From Microcella sp. (GTDB lineage: Bacteria > Actinomycetota > Actinomycetes > Actinomycetales > Microbacteriaceae): a stretch of DNA of 64,000 nt. The stretch is taken from assembly GCF_019739195.1 (NCBI RefSeq), contig NZ_JAHHDS010000003.1, positions 1,736,001 through 1,800,000 of the forward strand, in the 5' to 3' direction. Position numbers and translations under genes: made by a program. The notes under the pieces were generated by a model. The model was not told the DNA's origin. It did no database searches and saw nothing but the letters and a program-made list of their open reading frames with translations. Positions 1 through 8,011 of the stretch are shown piece by piece (positions within the stretch are counted from its first letter, which is position 1; each line of letters starts with the position of its first letter).

Positions 1-54
1 ATCACGCAGTTCTTCTGCGGCGATCGCCGCCATCTCGTTTCTCGTCCAAGCCAT
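1..54 (-). CDS. 3-oxoacid CoA-transferase subunit B (5' end only)
   Basis: Only the first 18 codons lie inside the window, reading MAWTRNEMAAIAAEELRD. This N-terminus is typical of the B subunit of succinyl-CoA:3-ketoacid (or 3-oxoadipate) CoA-transferases, the subunit that carries the catalytic glutamate. The ATG sits one base after the stop codon of the A subunit gene, so the pair is translated together and would form the usual heteromer that moves CoA from succinyl-CoA to a 3-oxo acid. The rest lies beyond the left edge, so catalytic residues cannot be checked. Confidence 0.8.
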   Translation of the reverse strand, partial: MAWTRNEMAAIAAEELRD

Positions 55-55
55 G

Positions 56-787
56 TCAGCGGGCTCCCGCTTCGACATCCGAAGCATTGCGATGCCTTAC
101 GGTGCGTTGCTCGATAGGCTTCTCGCGAGGTGCGGCGACGACGACATGTTGCACGAAAATGCCAGGTGTATGAATCTCGTCGGGGTCGAGCCAGTCGTTC
201 TCGACTATTTCGGTTTCGGCAACGGTAACGCGCCCGCACATAGCGGCGAGCGGATTGAAGTTGCGTGCTGTCTTGCGGTAGATCAGATTGCCTTCGGGGT
301 CGGCGCGGTATGCCTTGACGAGCGCGACGTCGGCGACGATGCCGCGCTCGAGCAGAAAGTCAATACCGTCGAAAGTTGTGATGGGTTTGCCCTCGGCGAC
401 GAGTGTGCCCACTCCTGTGCGGGTGTAGAAGCCTGCGATGCCAACGCCTCCTGCGCGCATTCGTTCGGCGAGAGTCCCCTGAGGGGAGAACTCGACCTCG
501 AGCTCACCTGAGATGAAATGCTCGGCAAACAACTTGTTCTCGCCGACGTAGCTCGAAATGACCTTGCGCACCTGTCTGCTTTCGATGAGCAACCCGAGGC
601 CGACTCCATCGATCCCCATGTTGTTGCTCACGATCGTGAGGTCACGCACCCCTGTGTCGCGCAGGGCTTCGATCAGGTCGGTCGGGTTTCCGCTCATCCC
701 GAACCCTCCGACTGCGATGGTTTGCCCGTCCATCACGATTGTGCGCAGAACTTCAATGGCTGAATTCCGAACCTTGTAGTTTCCCAC
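56..787 (-). CDS. 3-oxoacid CoA-transferase subunit A
   Basis: This 243-residue protein matches the A subunit of family I CoA-transferases (ScoA/PcaI type). It has the early glycine-rich GGFGMSGNPTDLIEAL motif and the SNNMGIDGVGLGLLI segment that help bind CoA. The enzyme would activate a 3-oxo acid with CoA from succinyl-CoA so that a thiolase can cleave it, which suits the thiolase gene 1.2 kb away and the beta-keto-acid-forming carboxylases further on. The GTG at 787 is chosen because GAGGG lies seven bases upstream; a longer reading to 820 lacks such a site. The exact 3-oxo acid cannot be told from sequence. The gene is transcribed divergently from the IclR gene. Confidence 0.85.
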   Translation of the reverse strand: MGNYKVRNSAIEVLRTIVMDGQTIAVGGFGMSGNPTDLIEALRDTGVRDLTIVSNNMGIDGVGLGLLIESRQVRKVISSYVGENKLFAEHFISGELEVEFSPQGTLAERMRAGGVGIAGFYTRTGVGTLVAEGKPITTFDGIDFLLERGIVADVALVKAYRADPEGNLIYRKTARNFNPLAAMCGRVTVAETEIVENDWLDPDEIHTPGIFVQHVVVAAPREKPIEQRTVRHRNASDVEAGAR

Positions 788-929
788 GGAGCATCCCTCG
801 CTAGTCCCTGACCGCACCAATTAGGTCGACCACATGGCGCATAGGCGTGACGCTAGGCGTAATTGAGTGGACGGATCAAGTTCCGCTCTCTATGTGGCGA
901 GTGGGTTCGAATGCGTTCATAATGTGGAC

Positions 930-1712
930 ATGAAGGGTGACAATGCTCGCGCTGGAACTCAGGTGGTCGCTCGAATCAGCACCCTTTTGCGAGCCGTGAG
1001 TTCCCACGCTCCGAAGGCCCTGTCGACAACCGAGCTCGCGGCGACGACTGGTCTTACGCGCCCGACGACATATCGCCTTCTGGCCGCGCTAGCTGATGAA
1101 GGCTTTCTCGATAGACAGGGCATGGCGTGGGTACCGGGACCCGAACTGTACCTTCTTGGGACTGTCGCCACCGAACGGTATGACATCACTGAGTTGGCCC
1201 GCGAACACGTGCGTGACCTCGCCAGGTTGACAGGGGAGAGCGCCTTCTTTTCAGCGCGGAGAGGCTACGAGACAGTGTGCCTATTGCGCGAAGAGGGTAG
1301 TTTCCCGATTCGATCATTCGTATTGCATGAGGGGATCCGCCTCCCCTTGGGTGTCGCGAGCGCGGGTCTGGCGATTCTCGCTTTCATGACCGCAAGCGAG
1401 CGCCAAGCCTACCTTGATGGCATCGATCTCACTTCGGAGTGGGGCGAAGAACATGGACGCGAGGCTCTAGTGGCTCGGCTGAGGAAGGTTCGGGAGAGCG
1501 GGTGGTCGCTGAACCCTGGGCTTGTTGTCGAAGGTAGCTGGGGCATGGGAGCGGCCGTATTCGACAAGCGAGGTGAACCGGCGTGGGCGCTATCGCTGAC
1601 GGGAATACAGCCGCGGTTTCGCCCTGACCGGCAGCGTGATCTTGGCAACGCTTTGCTGCAGCATGCTCATGCCCTCAGCCAAGCAGTCCGGGCGCGCAGA
1701 GTCCAAGCGTGA
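930..1712 (+). CDS. IclR family transcriptional regulator
   Basis: The 260-residue protein has an N-terminal winged helix-turn-helix (ALSTTELAATTGLTRPTTYRLLAAL) followed by an IclR effector domain with the usual ETVCLLREEGSFPIRSF and LPLGVASAGLAILAF stretches. IclR proteins normally control nearby catabolic operons in response to a small carboxylate or aromatic effector. The ATG at 930 is preferred because CATAAT ends six bases before it, which fits a leaderless transcript; an upstream start at 867 has no ribosome site. It is divergent from the CoA-transferase operon, the most likely target. It is one of two local regulators, the other being the MarR protein at 26952-27482. Confidence 0.85.
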   Translation: MKGDNARAGTQVVARISTLLRAVSSHAPKALSTTELAATTGLTRPTTYRLLAALADEGFLDRQGMAWVPGPELYLLGTVATERYDITELAREHVRDLARLTGESAFFSARRGYETVCLLREEGSFPIRSFVLHEGIRLPLGVASAGLAILAFMTASERQAYLDGIDLTSEWGEEHGREALVARLRKVRESGWSLNPGLVVEGSWGMGAAVFDKRGEPAWALSLTGIQPRFRPDRQRDLGNALLQHAHALSQAVRARRVQA

Positions 1713-1857
1713 AATCCGAAGACTTCTCGTTTGATGACGTGAGTACGGTCACCCATACCCTGCCGAAGGGTCTCGATGAATCGAACGGCAACAATGTTCC
1801 GTAAGGCCACACCTAGAACTCGATATTCAACGACTGGTGGATGGCGGGGACGTGCAG
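1713..1857. other. Intergenic gap before thiolase promoter
   Basis: This 145-base stretch between the IclR stop codon and the thiolase promoter holds no reading frame or repeat that I recognise. Confidence 0.5.
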
Positions 1858-1902
1858 TTGTGTCTGGGAGAGGAGCGGGCTAAGCTATTTCAATGTTGAA
1901 AT
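1858..1902 (+). promoter_or_regulatory. Thiolase promoter with MarR-type operator
   Basis: A -35 box TTGTGT (1858-1863) is followed after 17 bases by a -10 box TAAGCT (1881-1886). Directly after it lies ATTTCAATGTTGAAAT (1887-1902), whose seven-base arms are perfectly inverted around TG. This palindrome would cover the transcription start, a classic place for repression. Related palindromes recur at other operon heads of the island. The binding protein is inferred to be the MarR regulator, because a copy overlaps that gene's own start. Confidence 0.65.
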
Positions 1903-1964
1903 GAAATTTGACGACGCGGGAAAGCGGCGAGCCACGGAATGCCCACAATATGGAGGGGCCCCTT

Positions 1965-3179
1965 ATGACGGAGCTTCGAGACGTCGTATTCTGTTCGCCG
2001 GTGCGAACACCAGTCGGACGTTTCGGTGGCGCGTTGGCGACCCTTGATGCCCGAGCGCTGGCACGCACCGCGCTTACCGCGCTCGTCGAGCGTTCCGGTC
2101 TCGATGTCGATGCGGTCGACGGTGTCGTTATGGCCCAGAGCTACCCAACGATGGAGGCCCCGGCCATAGGGCGAGTTGCTGCTCTGGATGCCGGACTACC
2201 GGTCACCACAGCTGGTTATCAGCTCGACAGGAGGTGCGGATCGGGTCTTCAGGCCGTGTTGAACGCCGCGATGGAAATCCAGACCGGCGTGAGCGAGGTC
2301 GTCATTGCTGCAGGTGTGGAATCCATGAGCAACGCGCCTCTATACAGCGAACAGGGGCGACGGGGGGTAACCGGTCCTGGAATAATGCTCCATGACGCAC
2401 TCGTGCGTGGACGGTTGACGGCAGGCGGCGAGAATTTTCCTACGCCTGATGGCAATATCGGAGGGGCTGAAGTTCTGCGGCGACTGTACGGCATAACTCG
2501 CGACTCGCAGGACGAATTCGCCCTTCGGTCACACCAGCGCGCCGTGTCAGCTCAATCCTCCGGTGCGTTCGCAGCGGAAATCATCCCCGTGACGGTGCCC
2601 GGACGGCGCGGCGACACGGTCGTCGATAGGGACGAGAACCCGCGCGCGGACGCCTCGCTGGAGGCACTCGAAGCGCTCACTCCGATCATGCGAAACAAAG
2701 AGCCTGACGCCACAGTGACGGCCGGGAATTCGAGCGCACAGAACGATGCCGCCGCCGCTGTCATCGTCACCACGCCCGCACGCGCCCTCGAGTTGGGTCT
2801 CGTTCCCATGCTCCGACTTCGATCGTGGGCGGTCAGTGGAGTTGAACCTGAGCTGTTTGGAATCGGTCCCGTCGCTGCGACGCGGCAGGCGCTACAGCGT
2901 GCAGGCGCCCGACTTGTTGACCTGGATATCATCGAACTAAATGAGGCCTTCGCGGTGCAGGCAATCGCTTGTCTGCAGGACTGGAATGTGGACGCTGAGG
3001 ACCCACGGGTCAACCCACGTGGAAGCGGCATCTCCATCGGACATCCGATCGGCGCGACCGGAGTGCGAATCCTCGTCACACTCGCGCACGAAATGCGTGC
3101 ACTGGATGCGACTCTCGCAGTCGAAACGATGTGTATCGGCGGCGGTCAGGGCTTGGCGGCAGTCTTCGAAAGGGTGTAG
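1965..3179 (+). CDS. Acetyl-CoA acyltransferase (thiolase)
   Basis: This 404-residue protein is a full-length degradative thiolase. The nucleophilic cysteine lies in DRRCGSGLQAV (Cys91), the base histidine in GHPIGATG (His360) and the second cysteine in CIGGGQG (Cys390). It would cleave a 3-oxoacyl-CoA with CoA to acetyl-CoA (or propionyl-CoA) and a shortened acyl-CoA, or act in reverse. The ATG at 1965 follows GGAGGGG with suitable spacing. The gene stands alone under a promoter whose start region holds a MarR-type palindrome, so it is probably co-induced with the distant operons of the island. Chain-length preference is not visible. Confidence 0.92.
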   Translation: MTELRDVVFCSPVRTPVGRFGGALATLDARALARTALTALVERSGLDVDAVDGVVMAQSYPTMEAPAIGRVAALDAGLPVTTAGYQLDRRCGSGLQAVLNAAMEIQTGVSEVVIAAGVESMSNAPLYSEQGRRGVTGPGIMLHDALVRGRLTAGGENFPTPDGNIGGAEVLRRLYGITRDSQDEFALRSHQRAVSAQSSGAFAAEIIPVTVPGRRGDTVVDRDENPRADASLEALEALTPIMRNKEPDATVTAGNSSAQNDAAAAVIVTTPARALELGLVPMLRLRSWAVSGVEPELFGIGPVAATRQALQRAGARLVDLDIIELNEAFAVQAIACLQDWNVDAEDPRVNPRGSGISIGHPIGATGVRILVTLAHEMRALDATLAVETMCIGGGQGLAAVFERV

Positions 3180-3561
3180 CGAGAAGAGTGAGTCGGAATC
3201 GCCCTCCGGAGATTCTTGTCGGCCGTATGGCGACCGAGTTAGTGGTGGTCTTGTGAACGATTCACTCCCAACGGTTCAATTGGCTGCTGCGTCGCCCTTC
3301 CCGGGCGGAGCTGGACAAGAGCCCTTGACTCTGTCAGGGCTGATGAGCGCCGCACGCGGCATAGTGCAGATAATCGCCTTTGCACGCTTGAGTTAGCGCG
3401 TTGCAGCAGAGTGACTCGAGACTGGATCTCACCAAACTCAGAGTCAGACACGGCACCGGGTCCACCCCGAGCATCGATCGGGAGTCGCCTCTCCACGTTC
3501 ATTCGGCTCGCCCTGCAATGCACGCGAGCATTCTCCCGTTCTGAGGCACCGCAGTGAAGGC
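3180..3561. other. Intergenic stretch between convergent genes, no gene seen
   Basis: These 382 bases separate the convergent thiolase and 3-hydroxyacyl-CoA dehydrogenase genes. Frames through it have no family resemblance and appear to be chance. A weak five-base inverted repeat (GAATC/GATTC at the start of the gap) is the only structure seen; I could not find a convincing terminator. Confidence 0.5.
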
Positions 3562-4461
3562 TCAGTCCGCCCAGCGGTAGAAGCCGCGACCGGACTTGCG
3601 GCCGAGGTGACCCTGCGCGACCAGCGAACGTAACAGCGCTGGTGGCTCGAATCGCGGGCCCAGAGTGCGCTCGAGGTACTCGGCGATCTCCAGCCGGACG
3701 TCGAGCCCCACAATGTCGGTGAGCCGTAGTGGCCCGACGGGAAATCCGTACCCGAGCACCATTCCGCGATCGATGTCTTCGGCGCTGGCGACCTTCTGCT
3801 CCAACATCCGAATCGCCTCGAGACCGATGGCGACCCCAAGGCGGCTGGTCGCAAACCCGGGTGCATCGGCCGCGATGACTTCCTGCTTTCCGAGCGCGAG
3901 CACCCAAGTCCGCGCCAACTCGATTGTGCGGTCGTCGGTGTGTTCACCTCGGATGAGCTCGACGAGTTTGCTGACCGGTACGGGGTTGAAAAAGTGCATA
4001 CCAAGAAATCGTGTTGGCTCGCAGACCGCGTCCGCGAGTTCCGCGATGCTGATGCTGCTGGTGTTGGTCGCAACAACAGTTGTCGTCGGCACGCCGGCGG
4101 TTGCGTCGGCGAGAACCGAACGCTTCAGATCGATGTTCTCAGGTACCGCTTCAATGACTAGGTCGACAGCGCCGATTGCAGAGGCCCCGACCATCGTTGC
4201 GAGGCGAGCAAGCACGAGCGAAGGCGACTCCCGTAGCGTGTTCCGCTCGTGAGCAACCGACACAGACCGGACGACCGTGTCGACGCCGCGTTGCGTGGCC
4301 GCAGTGTCGACATCGCACAGAGTGACCGTCGAGCCGCTCACGAGAAATGCGTGCGCGATACCCGCACCCATTCGGCCAGCGCCGATGACCGCGACGCTCG
4401 GCGCCGACGTGGCCGATCGCTTGTCCTTAGCCGATGGTGTGGGCGACGCGAATTCGCTCAT
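3562..4461 (-). CDS. 3-hydroxyacyl-CoA dehydrogenase (3-hydroxybutyryl-CoA dehydrogenase type)
   Basis: The 299-residue protein has the NAD-binding motif GAGRMGAGIA at residues 27-36, the TNTSSISI loop and the catalytic histidine in FLGMHFFNPVP (His156), followed by the C-terminal helical domain (DAPGFATSRL, GLDVRLEIAEYL). It oxidises a 3-hydroxyacyl-CoA to the 3-oxoacyl-CoA with NAD or NADP, the third step of beta-oxidation. About 20 extra residues precede the Rossmann fold. AAGGGGGA lies just upstream of the ATG. It is the second gene after a binding lipoprotein, from which it is separated by a strong hairpin. Confidence 0.92.
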   Translation of the reverse strand: MSEFASPTPSAKDKRSATSAPSVAVIGAGRMGAGIAHAFLVSGSTVTLCDVDTAATQRGVDTVVRSVSVAHERNTLRESPSLVLARLATMVGASAIGAVDLVIEAVPENIDLKRSVLADATAGVPTTTVVATNTSSISIAELADAVCEPTRFLGMHFFNPVPVSKLVELIRGEHTDDRTIELARTWVLALGKQEVIAADAPGFATSRLGVAIGLEAIRMLEQKVASAEDIDRGMVLGYGFPVGPLRLTDIVGLDVRLEIAEYLERTLGPRFEPPALLRSLVAQGHLGRKSGRGFYRWAD

Positions 4462-4485
4462 CCCGGTTCCCCCTTTCAGAAGACC

Positions 4486-4522
4486 GGAATGCCCTCGCGC
4501 GCTTCGCCCGCGAGGGCATTCC
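4486..4522 (-). terminator. Strong intercistronic hairpin after binding-protein gene
   Basis: GGAATGCCCTCGCG (4486-4499) pairs perfectly with CGCGAGGGCATTCC (4509-4522) around a nine-base loop. It lies between the stop codon of the lipoprotein gene and the start of the dehydrogenase gene on the minus strand. The following bases are only partly T-rich, so it may be a leaky terminator or a 3'-protecting stem that makes the binding protein more abundant than the dehydrogenase. Confidence 0.7.
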
Positions 4523-4538
4523 GTGTGGTGCAGTGGGC

Positions 4539-5693
4539 CTAGAAGGTGACGATCTCGCCATTCTCGACTCGGTAAAGCTGAAGCGTCGAGCTCATCTGTC
4601 CCTTGTCATCGAACGAGACCTCTCCGAACGCGGTGTTGTCGAACGAATTGCCCTTGATCTCTGCGGCGACCGCGGAGCGCTCGAGGTTGCCTGCTGCTTC
4701 GGCAGCTGCGGCCCAGACGAGCACGGCGGTATAAGCGAACGCCACCTCGTGGGTGGGCGGGTCGTCCGAAAACGCCTTGTATGCCTCGACGAGTCGCTGC
4801 GTACCGGGGTAGCTGACGAACGGCTCCTGGTCGAAAATGTACGCCTGCGTCGAGATTCCACCGTCAGCGGCACCGCCAGCTAGTTCAATAGCGGTCGGGG
4901 TGAGGGTCGTCGGCGCCATCGTGAAGGGCCCGTCGTATCCAGCGCTTCGCAACTGCGAAAGCATAGCCGGACCGCCCGTGTCAGACGAAGCGTTGACGAT
5001 CAACACAAGGTCGGGGTCGGCGGCAATGACCTGCTCCATTTCGACTCTGAAGTCGGTCTGCTTCGGGTCGAACCGAATGATCAGCGAGGGTTCATTATCG
5101 AGCGCCGCGATGGTCGCCCCACCCTGGCTGTCGCCGTATACATCGTTTTGTTGCAGTACAACGACGTTCTCGTAGCCCTCGGCGTTGATGTAGTCAGCGA
5201 TCGACTGCGCGGTGAGGTCATTATCTGCGTTGAGCCTGACGGCGTCGGGATTCACCGTGCCGGCCAGGATGTCCGGAGCGGCGGCGGTGATGGTGACGTC
5301 CATGACCCCTGCGCGGGCAAAGATCGGCTGCGAGGCGAGCGACACTGTGCTCAGGACCCCTTCGAAGACGACATCAATGTCCTCAGCGACGAGTTCCTGA
5401 GCCCGGTTGACCGCGACCGCCGCCGTTCCCTCGTCGTCGGCACTGATGAGTTCGATCTGGCGCCCGAGCACGCCACCCGAAGCGTTAACTTCGTCGATGC
5501 CGATTTGAACGCCAGCGAGAATGCGCTCTCCGGTGGGGCCGAGCGGGCCCGTCATCGAGAAGAGTGCTCCCGCGATGATCGGGTCTGCGTCGCCATTCGG
5601 CTCGGCAGGCGTTGCGTCGCTTGAGCAGCCGGCGATCAGCAGAGTAAAGGCCAGGGCTACTCCGAGCCCGACCTTGGTGTTTGAGGTTTTCAC
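4539..5693 (-). CDS. ABC transporter substrate-binding lipoprotein (Liv type)
   Basis: This 384-residue protein starts with a lipoprotein signal ending in LLIAGC (Cys23), then a type I periplasmic binding fold (AGALFSMTGPLGPTGERILAGVQIGIDEVNASGGVLGRQIEL) of the branched-chain amino acid family. It would bind the growth substrate outside the membrane and deliver it to a Liv permease. No permease gene is adjacent; the LivGFHM set at 23490-26951 lacks a binding protein and is the natural partner. The GTG at 5693 has GGAG five bases upstream; a GTG at 5699 would overlap that site. Such family members in degradation clusters often bind aromatic or alicyclic acids, but the ligand is unknown. Confidence 0.88.
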   Translation of the reverse strand: MKTSNTKVGLGVALAFTLLIAGCSSDATPAEPNGDADPIIAGALFSMTGPLGPTGERILAGVQIGIDEVNASGGVLGRQIELISADDEGTAAVAVNRAQELVAEDIDVVFEGVLSTVSLASQPIFARAGVMDVTITAAAPDILAGTVNPDAVRLNADNDLTAQSIADYINAEGYENVVVLQQNDVYGDSQGGATIAALDNEPSLIIRFDPKQTDFRVEMEQVIAADPDLVLIVNASSDTGGPAMLSQLRSAGYDGPFTMAPTTLTPTAIELAGGAADGGISTQAYIFDQEPFVSYPGTQRLVEAYKAFSDDPPTHEVAFAYTAVLVWAAAAEAAGNLERSAVAAEIKGNSFDNTAFGEVSFDDKGQMSSTLQLYRVENGEIVTF

Positions 5694-5827
5694 GGACACT
5701 CCTTCGTGTTGAGCGTGATGTGATTGCAGGTCTGGCCGTGCGCCAGATTGGTAGCATCATCCACCTGTTCGAAAGAAAGTTCAAGTGCAAAGTTTCTCAA
5801 CTGAGGCCCCGATACATCATTGTTACC

Positions 5828-5857
5828 TTGCCTCTGGGTCTACATAGGTCGTACTCT
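5828..5857 (+). promoter_or_regulatory. Possible promoter of prpD-like operon
   Basis: TTGCCT (5828-5833) and TACTCT (5852-5857) are spaced by 18 bases and lie 33 bases before the start of the PrpD-like gene. The divergent intergenic region also holds TTCAAGTGCAAA (5780-5791), a poor match (7 of 12) to the island's operator consensus. Assignment is tentative. Confidence 0.35.
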
Positions 5858-5890
5858 TCGAAAAACAGTTAGATGGTGAAAGGATGCGCA

Positions 5891-7234
5891 ATGGCGAGAA
5901 TTCAGTCGGCCGCAGACGTCGCGGACATTGTCGAAGAGATCCGTTGGCAGGGCCTGTCGCCCGCCACCAAAGATGCAACAGTGCGCAGCACCCTGCATGT
6001 ACTGGGCACGACTTTTCTCGGCCTCGATCGCGACATCAGTCAACGCGTGATGGCGTACGCCCGGCACTCGGCGCCCGGGAAGGCGACCATGATCGCTAGT
6101 GGTGCCACCATCGCACCGGGCGATGCCGCGATGGCGAACGCGACAGTGTGCCACGCAGACTTCCGCGACGATGCTCACGTCGACAGCCAATCGCATCCCG
6201 GCGTCACCGTCATCCCCGCGGCGCTGGCCGCGTTCGAGATGCTCGGTGAGCCTCTCCCCGCTGGACGGTTCGGCGAAGCCGTCGTCGCTGGCTATCAGGT
6301 GATCGGCCGGCTCGGCCGACTGGGTGCCAACTCCTCCACTCCGCGGGGTTTTCGGGCAAGCGCGATCTACACCGTCTTCGGGGCAGCGGTCGCGGCCGCA
6401 AAGATTCTCGGTCTTGACCGAGCCCAGCTTGAATCTGCGATCACGCTGTCAACGCACCTAGCGGCCGGATTGAACCAGCCCTATCTCGACGGCACGGACG
6501 ACTGGATACTGCTTCCGGGGTTCGCCGCGAAGAACGGGCTCCTTGCTTCGCTTCTCGCGCGCGAGGGAATCGTGGGCGCGCCCCGCCTTCTCGAAGGCGA
6601 GATCGGCTTCTATCGTGCATACGGTGGGGTCGATCTCGCGGCCATCGTCGATCCCGATGAACCCGACTGGGAGATCGAGACGACACGACTTAAGACGGTC
6701 CTGACCTGCGGGTGGAATCAGGCAGCTGCGAACGCTCTGCTCCAAGCGGGTGTCGACTTCTCTAGCGTCGACACCATCGACATTTCGGTCAGCCCTGAGG
6801 CATTCGCGTTTCCCGGGGTTCACAACCAAGGCCCGTACGGGACGTATACAGCGGCGGTGCTGTCGATGGAGTTCGGGGTCGGTTCGCTGCTGCACGATGG
6901 GCGACTCGACGTGACGAGTTACCGCGACCTCGCGAATCCTGCACGCGTGGATGCGGCACACCGCGTCAACTTGAGCGCGTCTCCCGCGAATCGGGCCTAC
7001 GACACTGTCATCGATGTTCACCATCGAAACGGTTCTGTGCAATCGCTGACCTCGACGGGCACCGAGGCGCGGTGGCTCCTGACTGTGCCCGAGGTCATCG
7101 AGTCCTTGAGGGGCAAGTTCGCCGTGAGCGGCCTTGACCCAGCGATCATCGATGAACTCGTCAACGTGATTCCGCCGGCGCTCGAAGGCACCGACCTCAG
7201 TTCGATCCTAGAAATCTTGGGGCGACCCTTGTGA
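5891..7234 (+). CDS. MmgE/PrpD family protein
   Basis: This 447-residue protein belongs to the MmgE/PrpD family (2-methylcitrate dehydratase, cis-aconitate decarboxylase, iminodisuccinate epimerase). The typical active-site stretch is NATVCHADFRDDAHVDSQSHPGVTV, followed by FRASAIYTVFGAA and the TCGWNQ segment. Members dehydrate, epimerise or decarboxylate hydroxy- or polycarboxylates, so it may act on a carboxylated intermediate. GAAAGGA precedes the ATG at 5891; an upstream ATG at 5873 lacks a site. It overlaps the next gene by four bases (GTGA). A clear paralogue lies at 8012-9379 on the other strand. The substrate is unknown. Confidence 0.85.
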   Translation: MARIQSAADVADIVEEIRWQGLSPATKDATVRSTLHVLGTTFLGLDRDISQRVMAYARHSAPGKATMIASGATIAPGDAAMANATVCHADFRDDAHVDSQSHPGVTVIPAALAAFEMLGEPLPAGRFGEAVVAGYQVIGRLGRLGANSSTPRGFRASAIYTVFGAAVAAAKILGLDRAQLESAITLSTHLAAGLNQPYLDGTDDWILLPGFAAKNGLLASLLAREGIVGAPRLLEGEIGFYRAYGGVDLAAIVDPDEPDWEIETTRLKTVLTCGWNQAAANALLQAGVDFSSVDTIDISVSPEAFAFPGVHNQGPYGTYTAAVLSMEFGVGSLLHDGRLDVTSYRDLANPARVDAAHRVNLSASPANRAYDTVIDVHHRNGSVQSLTSTGTEARWLLTVPEVIESLRGKFAVSGLDPAIIDELVNVIPPALEGTDLSSILEILGRPL

Positions 7235-8004
7235 GCATGTCCAGCGCTGCGGTACTGACGAGCACTCACGAGGGGGTGCTCACGATCACCATCAATCGGC
7301 CCGAGGTGCGCAACGCGATCGATTCTGCAGCAGCGGTAGGGATCGCCGCGGCGCTTGATCAGCTCGACCAGCGCGATGAGCTTCTCGTCGGCATCGTGAC
7401 CGGTGCTGGCGGCACCTTTAGTGCTGGTGCCGATCTCGGCGCAAAGCTACGCGGTGAGTCGCCACGTGTACCGGGGCGGGGTTTCGCAGGGATCGTGCAG
7501 CGAAGCTCGCCGAAGCCGCTCATCGCGGCGGTCGAAGGGTATGCACTCGCCGGCGGGTTCGAGATCGCGCTCGCCTGCGACATCATCGTCGCTGCGCGGG
7601 GGGCGAAGTTCGGCCTGCCCGAGGTGAAGAGAGGGCTCGTGGCAACGGGAGGCGGTCTGTTGACGCTCGCTGAGCGAATTCCCTACCACGTGGCGATGCG
7701 CCTCGCGCTCACAGGCGACGTGATTGATGCGTCGCGTGCGGCCGACCTCGGCATCGTCTCCGACCTGACCGACGACGGTGCGGCACTGGAGGCCTCCCTC
7801 GATATCGCCCGTCAGATCGCGCGCAATGCGCCGCTCTCTGTTCGTGCGAGCAAGCACATCATGGTCGAAGCGAGAGACTGGCCCAAAGCGGAGGCGTTTG
7901 CGCGTCAGTTCGAGATTGCCGATGCGATCGCGCACAGCTACGACGCACGCGAGGGTGCCGCGGCATTCAAAGAGAAGCGCGAACCTCGATGGACCGGACG
8001 GTGA
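7231..8004 (+). CDS. Enoyl-CoA hydratase/isomerase (crotonase), catalytic glutamates present
   Basis: The 257-residue protein is a standard crotonase: NRPEVRNAIDS at the N-terminus, the oxyanion region GAGGTFSAGADL, EGYALAGGFEIALACD with the first catalytic glutamate and FGLPEVKRG with the second. It is therefore expected to add water across an enoyl-CoA double bond, or isomerise it. It is translationally coupled to the PrpD-like gene (GTG overlaps its TGA). The intact active site contrasts with the two other crotonases of the island, at 15952 and 29464, which have lost both glutamates. Confidence 0.9.
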   Translation: MSMSSAAVLTSTHEGVLTITINRPEVRNAIDSAAAVGIAAALDQLDQRDELLVGIVTGAGGTFSAGADLGAKLRGESPRVPGRGFAGIVQRSSPKPLIAAVEGYALAGGFEIALACDIIVAARGAKFGLPEVKRGLVATGGGLLTLAERIPYHVAMRLALTGDVIDASRAADLGIVSDLTDDGAALEASLDIARQIARNAPLSVRASKHIMVEARDWPKAEAFARQFEIADAIAHSYDAREGAAAFKEKREPRWTGR

Positions 8005-8011
8005 GGGTCCG

